Positions 44,205-53,947 of a DNA stretch of 64,000 bases are shown here, one piece after another. Source of the DNA: Pseudomonadota bacterium (GTDB taxonomy: Bacteria; Pseudomonadota; Gammaproteobacteria; Burkholderiales; Burkholderiaceae_B); the NCBI GenBank assembly GCA_023389155.1, contig JAEWEV010000034.1, positions 1 to 64,000 of the forward strand, written 5' to 3'. The translations under genes and the position numbers were made by a program. The notes below the pieces were generated by a model, which was not told the DNA's origin, ran no database searches, and worked only from the letters and a program-made list of their open reading frames with translations. Positions within the stretch are counted from its first letter, which is position 1. Each line of letters opens with the position of its first letter.

Positions 44205-44519
44205 TAAGCCGATGAGCAGGCCAATGCCAATGATGCCCAGCACAAGCGCACTAATGGCTGCATAAACATAATTCCGGCTTCGCAGAAACATCAGCAGCAT
44301 CAGCACGACACGCGTTATGGGGAGCAGAACGAATATCACAACGCCGATGGTAACTAGCTTGTAGCCGATGTGCGCCAGATTCGCTACCAGACCGAGCGTC
44401 TGCAATCCTCCCAATATCATGCCGGCCGCAATGACAATACAGGCGAGCAGGGTGCCATGCCATAACAGCGCCGCAATGATTTTTTCCTGAAGCGCAGGAT
44501 TGTCCAAAGATTGTTTCAT
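44199..44519 (-). CDS. DUF1634 membrane protein
   Basis: A 106-residue protein with three predicted membrane segments (about 20-42, 50-75 and 85-105). It matches DUF1634, a family of unknown function commonly encoded beside TauE/SafE permeases. The 4-bp overlap with the permease gene upstream supports a joint role, perhaps as an accessory subunit; that is inference. Confidence 0.8.
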   Translation of the reverse strand: MKQSLDNPALQEKIIAALLWHGTLLACIVIAAGMILGGLQTLGLVANLAHIGYKLVTIGVVIFVLLPITRVVLMLLMFLRSRNYVYAAISALVLGIIGIGLLIGLH

Positions 44520-45376
44520 GAGCTGCTTCCAAACAGATGGATGTCAAATGCACTTAGCATCATCTGTATGGCAAGTGCAATAAGTACCACGGCAAATAAT
44601 GTACGCAGCTTTTGCGCAGAGAGTCCCATCAGCAATCGGGCACCAGCGATCGCGCCTACGACCGAGCCTAAAGCGACGGGCCCGGCGATAGCCATGTCTA
44701 CGTCTCCGCGAACAAGATAGGCTCCGCCACTTGCGGCCGCCGTTACACCTATCATGAAATTCGAGGTGGCCGATGAGACTTTGATCGGTAGCCGTAGCGC
44801 GACATCCATGGCCGGAATTTTGAGTACGCCGGAACCGATGCCAAGCAAGGCAGAGATTACGCCGGCGAAATACATCAATATAAGACCGAAAGGTACCCGC
44901 GTGACCTGATATGCGACTTCGCTTCCCAGTACCCGATCGGGAAACGTTGAATGAAGTCGCAGGCGTGTTGCCCAGCTTTTCGGATCCGGCGTTCCGTCTG
45001 CAAGAACTTCGCGTCGGCGGGCGATCATCTGCTGCGCCGATAGAACCATGATGACAGAGAACAATCCGTATAGAAACGGTACAGGAATGATGCCTATCAA
45101 CAGCACGCCCGTCACCGCGCCGAGCGTGGTCGCTGTTTCCAGAACGATGGCAAGCTTCACATTAGTCAGTCCGCCCTTGAGGAATGGCGAGGCGCTGGCG
45201 CAGGAGCAGGCAATGACCGAGACAATGCTCGCTGCAATGGCGACATGGATATCAATGCCAAACGCAAGGATCAGTATGGGAACAATGAATATGCCACTTG
45301 CCATACCGAGCATGCCGCCAAGCACGCTGGCGCCCAGTGCAGCGGCAAAAAGCCAGAAGATGGTAGAAATTTCCAT
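44516..45376 (-). CDS. TauE/SafE family anion permease
   Basis: A 286-residue inner-membrane protein with about eight membrane segments in two repeats. GMLGMASGIFIVPILI in the first repeat and LLGIGSGVLKIPAMDV in the second are the paired TauE/SafE motifs. Members export sulfite, sulfoacetate or other organic anions, or take them up; which one applies is unknown. The GntR regulator lies 17 bp upstream on the same strand and DUF1634 overlaps downstream. Confidence 0.9.
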   Translation of the reverse strand: MEISTIFWLFAAALGASVLGGMLGMASGIFIVPILILAFGIDIHVAIAASIVSVIACSCASASPFLKGGLTNVKLAIVLETATTLGAVTGVLLIGIIPVPFLYGLFSVIMVLSAQQMIARRREVLADGTPDPKSWATRLRLHSTFPDRVLGSEVAYQVTRVPFGLILMYFAGVISALLGIGSGVLKIPAMDVALRLPIKVSSATSNFMIGVTAAASGGAYLVRGDVDMAIAGPVALGSVVGAIAGARLLMGLSAQKLRTLFAVVLIALAIQMMLSAFDIHLFGSSS

Positions 45377-45393
45377 TGTGATTCGCCTGACTG

Positions 45394-46131
45394 TCAGCGG
45401 TTGCGGCGCGAGAGCGTTGTCGCAAAGCGGATGGCATCTCCCCGGTAATATAGTTTCTCGTAATCCACCGGCTTCTGTTCGTCGGTGAACGAGGTGCGTT
45501 CAATTAAAAATATGGCGGCGCCTGGCTCAACCTCCAGTGCTCGCGCAACACGTCTGTCGGCAACGACCGCTTCAAGCTGGTATCTTGCTTCGATCAGAGG
45601 CAGCGCATATTTATTCTCAAGCAGATCGAAAATGGGTTCCGCATCCAGATTGTTGCTGACCACTTTTTCGCCGATCTCCACAGGAAGATACGTTTCATCA
45701 AACGACATAGGTATGCCATCAGCAAGGCGCACGCGCTCGATGCGATAGACAGCGGTGCCTGGGGTCAGGTCAAGGTGTTGTGCAACCGTTACATCGGCGT
45801 TAACAATGCGCTTGTCGAGCAGACGCGAACTCGGGTGGCGCCCCAGCACCACCATATCCTCAGCAAAGCCCGTAAGTTGTGTCAGTTCCTGGAGGATTTT
45901 TGGCTGGGTAACGAATGTTCCCCTGCCGCGCCGGATTTCTACCAAACCACGGGCGACGAGATTCTCTACTGCTTTGCGCACGGTAGTGCGGCTCACCGCA
46001 AATCGTGAAATCAGTTGTTCCTCGGCAGGTAGCTGTGTACCCGGTGCGAGCCGGCCCTCAGTGATCTCCGAAAGCAGGGCGGCTTCGATCTTGGCGTATA
46101 AAGGCGCGCTGTCATGGGTGTCAGGTCTCAT
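45394..46131 (-). CDS. GntR family (HutC subfamily) transcriptional regulator
   Basis: A 245-residue regulator. The N-terminal winged helix (about 10-75) has APLYAKIEAALLSEI and the recognition-helix region FAVSRTTVRKAVENLVARG. The C-terminal UTRA effector domain (about 95-235) is typical of HutC/PhnF types that bind small acids or sugars. It is the first gene of the unit with the TauE/SafE permease and DUF1634, so the effector is probably the transported anion. A perfect 22-bp palindrome lies 13 bp before the start, suggesting autoregulation. Confidence 0.92.
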   Translation of the reverse strand: MRPDTHDSAPLYAKIEAALLSEITEGRLAPGTQLPAEEQLISRFAVSRTTVRKAVENLVARGLVEIRRGRGTFVTQPKILQELTQLTGFAEDMVVLGRHPSSRLLDKRIVNADVTVAQHLDLTPGTAVYRIERVRLADGIPMSFDETYLPVEIGEKVVSNNLDAEPIFDLLENKYALPLIEARYQLEAVVADRRVARALEVEPGAAIFLIERTSFTDEQKPVDYEKLYYRGDAIRFATTLSRRNR

Positions 46132-46143
46132 CAGAAATATGAT

Positions 46144-46165
46144 GACATCATGACGTCATGATGTC
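46144..46165. promoter_or_regulatory. 22-bp perfect palindrome, likely GntR operator
   Basis: GACATCATGAC is followed directly by its exact reverse complement GTCATGATGTC. It lies 13 bp upstream of the GntR start codon, where it would overlap promoter or leader. HutC-type regulators bind such twofold sites; binding here is inferred. Confidence 0.7.
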
Positions 46166-46265
46166 TACTGAAAAATTGATAGATTCTGTATCGGGAACGA
46201 CGAGGCGCCTGTAGGACTGATGTATTTCGTGGAATACTGGCTGTCGTTTCAGCAGGATGGGTCAC

Positions 46266-46775
46266 ATGGATAAGGTCTGGGTTCAGCGGGTATCGCGTGT
46301 CGATGCGCAGGAGTTGATCAAGTTTAATCAGGAAAACCGGAACTACCACCGGCCTTGGGTTTTCCCATTCCTGGATATGGTCGGGTTTGACAGTTGGTAT
46401 GCCCGCAGTCTGACTGCAGCCACAGTCAGTTTCGTAGCGCGAGAGATCACCTCCCGGGAAATCGTGGGTGTGATCAATATCAACGATATTGTGATGGGGA
46501 GTCTGCAAAGCGGATATCTGGGCTACTACGGTTCATATATGTATTCCGGAAGAGGATTGATGACCGATGCGTTGCGGCTGGTAGTTCAATATGCGTTCGT
46601 TGAACTGGGTCTGCATCGACTGGAAGCGAACATACAGCCACAGAACGCGGCTTCAATAGCGGTAGTGCGACGCGTGGGTTTCGTCAAAGAAGGTTTTTCG
46701 CCCCGATATCTGTTTATTGATGATGCGTGGCGTGATCACGAAAGGTGGGCAACTGTGGCAGATCGTCAGGGATAA
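46266..46775 (+). CDS. GNAT family N-acetyltransferase (RimJ/RimL-like)
   Basis: A 169-residue acetyltransferase. YGSYMYSGRGLMTDALRL is the acetyl-CoA-binding motif A with a Gly-rich turn, and NAASIAVVRRVGFVKEGFSPRY is the RimJ-type C-terminal half. The ATG at 46266 is preferred over 46257 because AGGATGGG lies at the correct distance before it. RimJ-like proteins acetylate protein N-termini or small amines; the target is unknown. Divergent from the GntR gene across a gap of 134 bp. Confidence 0.87.
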   Translation: MDKVWVQRVSRVDAQELIKFNQENRNYHRPWVFPFLDMVGFDSWYARSLTAATVSFVAREITSREIVGVININDIVMGSLQSGYLGYYGSYMYSGRGLMTDALRLVVQYAFVELGLHRLEANIQPQNAASIAVVRRVGFVKEGFSPRYLFIDDAWRDHERWATVADRQG

Positions 46776-47011
46776 TCGCTACTCGTTCAGACTGAAGTAG
46801 ACGGCAGGCCGGATACAAAGCCTATCGAATGGCGATGGATGATCCTATGCCGTTAGCCTGCGCAGCAAATCCATTTTTGTTATTTGCGTAAGCATGCAGG
46901 GCTGATAGATGAACGGGCGGCATGGCATCGATCTGCACCATAGTCACATCGGAGCCAGAGGAAAGCAGCGGGTTATGATGCGATGAACGCAATCGCTGGC
47001 TGATTTGAATC

Positions 47012-47332
47012 TTAGCCGATTTTGCCTGGTGTGTCGGGATTCCGATCCCCATCGTTATCATAAACGTGGTTGGGGTCGGCCATCAGTCTTTGAAACTGAC
47101 CCTCACGGCTGATCAGCATTTCAAAATGCGTTTTTCCGTCCTGGATTTTTGGGGTGAGCAATACCACCTTACCCTGTGTTTTCTCTTCGACATCACGGAC
47201 GATTTCCGTCAGGCCCTGGATCGTCCTGCATTTGCGGCGCTGGTCGTCATCGGGGTTGTCTGCCGCGAACGCGCCATAACTGAGTTGGGCCGCTAACGAA
47301 GACAGGACCAGCTTGAGCAGTACATCTTTCAT
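47012..47332 (-). CDS. Small exported protein, PepSY-like
   Basis: A 106-residue protein. The ATG at 47332 has a strong AAGGAGAAG ribosome site and starts a Sec signal peptide (LLKLVLSSLAAQLSYGAFAA, cleavage near residue 24). The mature part is acidic at first and then follows a PepSY-like pattern: a helix (QGLTEIVRDVEEKTQG), a hairpin (KVVLLTPKIQDGKTHFEMLIS) and an end rich in Asp and Pro. PepSY proteins often inhibit proteases or modulate sensor systems; the match is by pattern only. It stands alone on the minus strand. Confidence 0.65.
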   Translation of the reverse strand: MKDVLLKLVLSSLAAQLSYGAFAADNPDDDQRRKCRTIQGLTEIVRDVEEKTQGKVVLLTPKIQDGKTHFEMLISREGQFQRLMADPNHVYDNDGDRNPDTPGKIG

Positions 47333-47847
47333 TTTCTTCTCCTTCTGCTTGTCTGCCAGGAAAGGGGCAATAAACGGCGGGGCCGCGGTGGTGTGGGTGA
47401 CCTGCACATGGAGGTGATCACATGCGGGTTCAAAGATAGTGCAAGCCTGGACGCAGTCAGGCGGTTATGACGCGCCAGCAGGCTAAGACGTCTGCCGTAC
47501 ACTATCCAATAGAGAGATATCTGTTGAGCGCAAAGTTTACCGGCTTGTCTTGCATCAATCCAGTAAATATTTCAGGTCTGTTATGACATTTTGTGCTGCA
47601 GTGCCGCGCCGCGCCCGTGTTTTTCGGCCATCGCTGAGCTCCCAAGCCTTTAACTCGCAACCAGTGCGTGCGACTGCCAGCACCAGCTGCTGCAATATAC
47701 TGACCTCGCCGTGACAGGCGCAAACTCAGCCGTTGCCGAAATGCTGCACCGCGGGTCGGACAACGCCATGGATTGCCTGTCATAATACCGTTTTGCGGCT
47801 GCCGGTTTTTCCTGTCCGGCGCTTGTTTGTTTTCCGGATGCGCATAT
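47333..47847. other. Intergenic region (515 bp) before the nuclease gene
   Basis: No gene that I can support. An open minus-strand frame at 47502-47930 lacks a ribosome site and overlaps the nuclease gene, so it is treated as chance. No terminator or repeat stands out. Confidence 0.5.
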
Positions 47848-50568
47848 ATGGTATTTTCATTTGAGACGGTCACGGCTGAATCGGTGGCAACGTTTGATCC
47901 CGACAACACCGTTATTGTTACCGTTAACAACCGGCTGGTGTGGCGGGTTCACGCCATGCTGCTCGGTTTCGCCGGGCAGGAACGGGCGATCATGCAGCTG
48001 CCGGTCGTGTGTTCCCTCAGCAAGTGGCTGAATCAGCTGCACCAGGAGCGTCTGTTTTGTGCGGACAGCAGCATGCGCAGGCATCGGCTCAGTCCTTTTG
48101 GTGCACGCCTTGTGTGGGAAGAGGCTGTTGAATCTTTGCAGGGTGATACGCCGCTGATTGATGTGCAGCAGGCGGCATCGCGTGCCATGGCAGCCAGTCA
48201 CGATTGCGATGAGTGGATGGTGCAGGTGCAGCCCCACGAGCAGACAGAAGAATATCAGCGCTTTATTATGTGGCGGGATCGTTATGAGCAGCGCTGCAAC
48301 GAACTTGATGCTCAGGATGACAATCAGCTATATAACTCGCTGATTGATTCGATCGCTTCGGGTGTGCTCGCACGATTACCCCAAACCCTGGTTCTGGCCG
48401 GATTTAATGAATATTCGCCGCGTTTTACGCGCCTGCTCCAAGTGTGCGCTGAACGCGGTTGCAGAACGTTGTCCCTGTCCATGCCACGATATCAGGACTC
48501 GCAGCGCAGGCTATTGGTACAGCAGGACCGCAGCAGTGAATGGGTTGCCGCCGCGCACTGGGCATCTTCGCAACTGGCTGCCCATCCGCTGCGGCGGGTG
48601 GCAATCGTGTCTCCGACGATGGAAGCCGACGCGGTATTCGCACGAAGGATTCTGGATCGCGAGCTGTCTGTTACGCCGTTTGCACCGACGCATGGTTACA
48701 ACATGACGGTGGGCCGAACACTTGCCGAGTGGCCTGCGGTCCTGGCCGCGTTCCGCTGGCTGTCGCTGCTTGCCGCCCTTGCGGAACAGGGCGCGGTCAG
48801 ACCACCACAATTCGGGGAAGCCCTGTTGGCCGGATTCTGCGCAGCCACACCCGCTGAGCAATCGGCCATGGCGGTTCTGGATGCGCGCTTGCGCGATTCT
48901 CAGGTCATTTCCTGGGGCGCCGATCAGGTGTGTGCCCAACTGGATCGGCATGCTCCGGACTTCTCCTATGTCTTTCGGCAGACGCTGGGACAGTGGACGA
49001 ATGCCGCATCGAGTGGCCGTCAAAATACGGAACACTGGACCCAGGCTATTCGCGATACGCTTGCCAGCCTGGGTTTTCCGGGCAGCGCCCTGTCCAGTAC
49101 CAATTACCAGGTGTGTGCGGCGTTCGATGCGTTGCTGCATACCTTTTCACTATTGGACCTCTACGCCGGCAAATTGTCCGGCATGCGTGCGGTCGCGCTG
49201 TTGCAGCGAATGGCGCGTGAAACTATGTTTCAGCCCCAGCGCGATCCCGACGTACGACTCGATGTGCTCGGGTTTCTGGAAGCGGAGCACGGTCAATGGG
49301 ATGCTGTATGGGTGCTGGGACTGACAGACGATGTGCTGCCTGCCAGTCCCGATCCTAATCCGTTATTGCCGGTGCCTGCCCTGGCTCGTGCGGGCGCGCC
49401 CCGCGCAACGGCCGAACGTGAAAAGACCTGGGCTATGACAATGTTGCAGGCCCTGTGCGAAGTGGCACCCAAGGTCGTACTCAGTTATCCGGCAACCGAG
49501 GCGGATCGGGACTTGCGGCCTTCGCCACTGCTGGATGGTCTGATAGGGAAATCAGTCGATGTATCAATAGATGGGCAAGAGAGACAGGGAGGGGGTGGGA
49601 AAGAGGCGCAAAAGCTTGCCTCCTTTTCCGTGGCGCGTAGCGAATCGCTGGCACTGGAAACATTGCAGGATACGCGTGGTCTGCCACTGACCGAGGTACT
49701 GGAAGGGGGGTCTGATCTTCTGGAAACCCAGGCACTCAATCCTTTGTGGAGTTACGTTAGATACCGGCTTCTGGCCAAAGGCCTCAAACCTTATCCGGAA
49801 TCACTGAATGCCGCCATTCGTGGCACCTTTCTGCACAGCATGGCGCAAAAAGTCTGGGAGATGCTGGGCAGTTCCCGGCGGCTGAAAGCACTTACTGCTG
49901 CACAGCAGAATGAACTTGTCACGCAGGCAGTGGACATGGCGGCAGACCAGACGCTTGCTGGAGTGTCTCCCATGCTGGCGGCGCTGGAAAAAGAACGCGG
50001 ACACCAGGTCATGATGACACTGCTGGATCTGGAACGCGGACGCCCTGATTTTCACATCGCCGGTGTTGAGCAAGCGGCTTCGTGGCATCATGCCAATGTA
50101 AAGGTTAACCTGCGTGTGGACCGCATCGACAGAACAGAGCGCGACACCAATGTGATTATGGATTACAAATCGGGTCAGCGCACCCCCGAATTTCACAAAG
50201 ACTGGATGCGCCCGCAACCGGTCAATCTGCAACTGCCCCTTTATGCTACTGTTCTGCGTCAGCCTGACGAAGCCGGCCAGCGGGAACATATAGAGGCGCT
50301 TCTGTTTGCAAAGCTCAATGCCAGGAAAACAGAATTTGGCGGTCTGGGTGACGATGATACTGGTATCGCCGGTGTGGCGCCACTGGCCAAGGTGGCACCC
50401 CAGGTACCCTGGGAGTCACTGCTTGATCGATGGGAGCAAAGTCTGCAGCAGTTGGCTACGGATATCTCCGAGGGCCTGGCAGAGAACCGCAGCTGGATCG
50501 AAAATGACCTGACCTATTGTGATGTAAAACCGTTTCTGCGCCTGAATCGGGAGGCCAATGATGAGTGA
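47848..50568 (+). CDS. AddB-like PD-(D/E)XK nuclease of a DNA repair complex
   Basis: A 906-residue protein of the type annotated as probable DNA repair nuclease (AddB/RexB-like). The N-terminal part resembles a degenerate helicase fold without a Walker A. The C-terminal nuclease has VDRID, then MDYKSG with Asp772 and Lys774, and LQLPLYATVLRQ, the complete PD-(D/E)XK set, so it should cleave. The ATG at 47848 trims 25 residues that do not look conserved. The stop overlaps the helicase gene. With that partner it should process DNA double-strand ends for RecA, replacing RecBCD. No AddB-type four-Cys iron-sulfur cluster is evident. Confidence 0.82.
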   Translation: MVFSFETVTAESVATFDPDNTVIVTVNNRLVWRVHAMLLGFAGQERAIMQLPVVCSLSKWLNQLHQERLFCADSSMRRHRLSPFGARLVWEEAVESLQGDTPLIDVQQAASRAMAASHDCDEWMVQVQPHEQTEEYQRFIMWRDRYEQRCNELDAQDDNQLYNSLIDSIASGVLARLPQTLVLAGFNEYSPRFTRLLQVCAERGCRTLSLSMPRYQDSQRRLLVQQDRSSEWVAAAHWASSQLAAHPLRRVAIVSPTMEADAVFARRILDRELSVTPFAPTHGYNMTVGRTLAEWPAVLAAFRWLSLLAALAEQGAVRPPQFGEALLAGFCAATPAEQSAMAVLDARLRDSQVISWGADQVCAQLDRHAPDFSYVFRQTLGQWTNAASSGRQNTEHWTQAIRDTLASLGFPGSALSSTNYQVCAAFDALLHTFSLLDLYAGKLSGMRAVALLQRMARETMFQPQRDPDVRLDVLGFLEAEHGQWDAVWVLGLTDDVLPASPDPNPLLPVPALARAGAPRATAEREKTWAMTMLQALCEVAPKVVLSYPATEADRDLRPSPLLDGLIGKSVDVSIDGQERQGGGGKEAQKLASFSVARSESLALETLQDTRGLPLTEVLEGGSDLLETQALNPLWSYVRYRLLAKGLKPYPESLNAAIRGTFLHSMAQKVWEMLGSSRRLKALTAAQQNELVTQAVDMAADQTLAGVSPMLAALEKERGHQVMMTLLDLERGRPDFHIAGVEQAASWHHANVKVNLRVDRIDRTERDTNVIMDYKSGQRTPEFHKDWMRPQPVNLQLPLYATVLRQPDEAGQREHIEALLFAKLNARKTEFGGLGDDDTGIAGVAPLAKVAPQVPWESLLDRWEQSLQQLATDISEGLAENRSWIENDLTYCDVKPFLRLNREANDE

Positions 50569-53500
50569 ACTGATGATTGAGCGCCGACCCAGTGATTTTG
50601 AAGCCCGTGCACGGGCACTGCAAACCGATCATTCCTTTATTGTTCAGGCGCCTGCAGGATCCGGAAAAACCGAGTTGCTCACTGACCGTATTCTGGCTTT
50701 GCTGGCCGGCGTTGGCAAACCTGAAGAAATTCTGGCAATTACCTTTACACGCAAGGCGGCGTCGGAAATGCATGCGAGGGTTCTGAAAAAACTGCGTGCC
50801 GGTCTGTCAGAACAGGAACCGCAAAGCGCGCACGAGCTCAACAGCTGGCGCCTCGCGCGAGCGGCCCTGGCGCGCAATGCCCAGCAGGGCTGGGATCTGC
50901 TGAATCATCCGGCGCGCCTGAAAGTGCGAACCATTGATGCGTTCTGCGCGCAACTGGTCCGCTCCATGCCCTGGATGTCAGCCATGGGCGGCATGCCGGG
51001 GATTGCCGATAACCCGGGACAGCTGTATCTGCAGGCGGCGCGACGCATGCTCGAACACGTTGATCATGAAGAATGTGTACAGGATGTCCTGCGTCACATG
51101 GACATCGATCTGGCATCGGTAGAGCGGCTGGTTGTGGACATGCTTGCCAGGCGTGACCAGTGGCTGCACGAAACGGCGGACCCCGACGCGGCAATGATAC
51201 AACTGCGAGACGCACTTCAGGACGTCATGGAGCAAAAGCTGCAGCGCCTGGCCGATGTGATGCCGGCGGGTTACGCCAGTCAGCTTGCACCCATTGCCTG
51301 CCAGGCCGCAGCCAGCCAGGCAGAGTTGGGTGTTGACCTGTTGCAGGCGCTACGTGATTGGGATGGCTCACCATTGCCTGGTCTGGTCGACGCTTTGCCG
51401 CAATGGCAGGCTTTGTCACGGATGCTGCTCACGGGCGGTGGAAGCGTACGCAAGCGGCTCACAGTCAAAGAAGGGTTTCCGCCAAAAAGCGAGCATAAAT
51501 CGGCCATGGAAGCATGGCTCAGGGCGTGGACCGATTGCGTTTCGGAATGGACTGCGCCACTGGCTGAGGCGGCGACGCTGCCTCTCGAAGTGCTCAGCGA
51601 ACGCCAGTACAAAATCATCCGATCCTTGTTAAAGGCGCTGAAACTGGCGGCCGCTGAACTTACGCTTGTCTTCCGTGAAGAGAGGCAGGTCGATTTTATT
51701 GAAATTGCCGAGAGAGCTGCCATGGCGCTGGGCTACACTGACGACCCCTCGGACATACTGCTGAAACTGGATGCCAGTATTTCCCATATTCTGATCGACG
51801 AATTCCAGGATACCAGCCAGATCCAGATCCAGCTTATACAGAAGCTCACGCTGGGCTGGAGTCCGGGCGATGGACGTACGCTTTTTCTTGTAGGCGATCC
51901 CATGCAGTCCATCTACCGCTTTCGCAAGGCGGACGTGGGACTGTTTCTGCAGGTGGCCCAAACCGGCATCAACGACCTTCCGCTGGAAAAACTAACGCTG
52001 ACGGAAAATTTCCGGTCCCGAGCGGGCGTGGTAGATTGGGTTAACCAGTCGTTCCGCCAGGTTTTCCCCAAGGAAGACGATCCGAACCTTGGCGCCATCC
52101 GCTATACCGATTCGGTCGCCTTCAATCCAGCCGATGCGGATCCGGCCGTTGCCTTCCATCCTGTCTACCATCCTGACGGAAAGGATTCGCGTAAGGCGGA
52201 AGAGGACGCCGAGGCGCAGACGCTCGCTCTGGTGCGCGCTGCGCTACAAGCCCATCCTGACAGTCATCACCCCGTTGCCATCCTGGTCAAGGCACGTTCG
52301 CATCTGGGCAAACTCATGCAGCTAATGCAACGTCATCATATTCCGGTGCGCGCCGTGGAGCTCAATCCAATACGCGAGGAACAGTCGGTTGTCGATCTCA
52401 TTCAGGTGATTCGCGCGCTGGCGCATCCGGCAGACAGGGTGGCCTGGTTGTCGGTGCTGCGCTCGCCGGTCTGCGGCCTCACGCTGGCGGCACTCACACA
52501 GCTGTTTGGCGAGAATCGTGACACCATTCCCTATCGCCTGCAAACCATATTGGCTAATGAGTCGGAGTTTGCGCCGTTGCTGGGCGAACAGTGGCCGCGT
52601 TTACAGCGTTGCGCGCTCATTTTGCTAAATCGCAATTATCTGACTACCGACGTCTCGTTCTCTTCGCATGTGGAATCGGTATGGAGGGCACTGGGGGGTT
52701 ACGGAGTGTACAGTTCGGATACGGCCTTCTCTGATTTTCAGGCGGTTTTCGATTTGCTGGATAAACTTGCCCCCTACGGCGACCTGAATCCGTCCGATCT
52801 TGAAGAGGCACTGGAACGACTGTATTCCGCTGCTGTGACCGAACAGGCTGCAGTGGAAATCATGACCATGCACAAATCCAAAGGCCTGGAATTCGAAGAG
52901 GTGATCCTGTATGGACTGCACCGTCGTCCTCGGGCTGATACAGCACCACTGCTGCGGTTTGAACGCAGCCAGAACCGGCTTCTTATGGGCCCTATCAAGC
53001 CCAAAGCGGCCGAAGAAACCGACAAACTCTCGGCCATGCTGGGCGCGATGGAAAAACGGCGCAGCGAATATGAATTGGACCGCTTGCTGTATGTGGCGGC
53101 TACGCGTGCGCGTCAGCGCCTGCATCTGGTATCCCATATTCCCTGCAAAGAGGGACAAATCTCGGCGCCGCCATCAGGCTCGCTGTTATCCCGTCTTTTC
53201 GCGCTGTTTTCCTTTACCTATTCCCCGTCAACGGAAGACAGCAGCGACAATGAGAATTCCACCGGCGTCGCTGAGGTTCAGGGGGGCGATTTGAGCCGCA
53301 TTGCTTCCCCGGTGATTGCGCAGCTTCCCGCTCCGTCGGTAAACAATGTTTTGTCCTTGCCGGCGGGCAAGGGTTGGCAGTTTGACGATAAATTCGAGGC
53401 CAGTATTGGTATTGTCACGCACGCCTGGCTGGCCCGGATTGGGCAGGATCGGATGCGTGGGTGGGATGTAACACGGCTGGAGCAGGCGTTGCCCGTCATA

Positions 53501-53920
53501 GTGCGCCAGCTGGAAAATGAGGGGCTGCGCGAGACGCAGGCCATTATTGGAGCGCAGCGTGTTCAGGTATTGCTCACCCGCTGCCTGGCCTCGGAAAGAG
53601 GGCGCTGGCTTCTGTCGCACGAGCACAGCCGACAGGAATGGGAGCTGACCGATATTGATGGCAAGCTCCTGATCGTCGACGTGGCCATCTCCACAGATAG
53701 CGGCTGGCTGGTGGTGGATTTCAAAACAGGCGTTCGCCGTGAGTTCGAGACCCAGGAAGTCTTCGAGTTGCGCATGAAGGAGACCTACGGCTCGCAGTTG
53801 CAGGGGTATTGCGAGCGCCTGTCCCGCTTCGATGGTCGCGCCGCCCAGGCTGCCATTTACGCCCTGGATACCGACGACTGGATCACCTTCGACGTTGCTG
53901 TCTCTGACGTGTTGGGATAA
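50561..53920 (+). CDS. AddA-like UvrD helicase-nuclease
   Basis: A 1119-residue superfamily 1 helicase fused to a nuclease. Walker A is APAGSGKT (30-37), motif Ia is ITFTRKAASEMHARV, motif II is LIDEFQDTSQ (Asp413) and a late motif is MTMHKSKGLEFEEVIL. The C-terminus carries VVDFKTG with Asp1053 and Lys1055, followed by GSQLQGYCERL, a PD-(D/E)XK domain. The partner nuclease gene overlaps its start by 8 bp, and GGGAGG gives better spacing to the ATG at 50561 than to the one at 50558. Together they are expected to unwind and trim double-strand breaks. Confidence 0.88.
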   Translation: MSELMIERRPSDFEARARALQTDHSFIVQAPAGSGKTELLTDRILALLAGVGKPEEILAITFTRKAASEMHARVLKKLRAGLSEQEPQSAHELNSWRLARAALARNAQQGWDLLNHPARLKVRTIDAFCAQLVRSMPWMSAMGGMPGIADNPGQLYLQAARRMLEHVDHEECVQDVLRHMDIDLASVERLVVDMLARRDQWLHETADPDAAMIQLRDALQDVMEQKLQRLADVMPAGYASQLAPIACQAAASQAELGVDLLQALRDWDGSPLPGLVDALPQWQALSRMLLTGGGSVRKRLTVKEGFPPKSEHKSAMEAWLRAWTDCVSEWTAPLAEAATLPLEVLSERQYKIIRSLLKALKLAAAELTLVFREERQVDFIEIAERAAMALGYTDDPSDILLKLDASISHILIDEFQDTSQIQIQLIQKLTLGWSPGDGRTLFLVGDPMQSIYRFRKADVGLFLQVAQTGINDLPLEKLTLTENFRSRAGVVDWVNQSFRQVFPKEDDPNLGAIRYTDSVAFNPADADPAVAFHPVYHPDGKDSRKAEEDAEAQTLALVRAALQAHPDSHHPVAILVKARSHLGKLMQLMQRHHIPVRAVELNPIREEQSVVDLIQVIRALAHPADRVAWLSVLRSPVCGLTLAALTQLFGENRDTIPYRLQTILANESEFAPLLGEQWPRLQRCALILLNRNYLTTDVSFSSHVESVWRALGGYGVYSSDTAFSDFQAVFDLLDKLAPYGDLNPSDLEEALERLYSAAVTEQAAVEIMTMHKSKGLEFEEVILYGLHRRPRADTAPLLRFERSQNRLLMGPIKPKAAEETDKLSAMLGAMEKRRSEYELDRLLYVAATRARQRLHLVSHIPCKEGQISAPPSGSLLSRLFALFSFTYSPSTEDSSDNENSTGVAEVQGGDLSRIASPVIAQLPAPSVNNVLSLPAGKGWQFDDKFEASIGIVTHAWLARIGQDRMRGWDVTRLEQALPVIVRQLENEGLRETQAIIGAQRVQVLLTRCLASERGRWLLSHEHSRQEWELTDIDGKLLIVDVAISTDSGWLVVDFKTGVRREFETQEVFELRMKETYGSQLQGYCERLSRFDGRAAQAAIYALDTDDWITFDVAVSDVLG

Positions 53921-53947
53921 ATTCTCCCCAACGGGGGCGAAACTTGC

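Noticed and set aside
46822..47061. Minus-strand open frame of 79 codons after the PepSY-like gene
   Set aside because: No ribosome site, overlaps the exported protein's 3' end by 50 bp, and has no protein-like organisation.
47502..47930. Minus-strand 142-codon frame in the gap before the AddB-like gene
   Set aside because: It overlaps the nuclease gene start, lacks a ribosome site and has an Arg-rich composition typical of an antisense frame.
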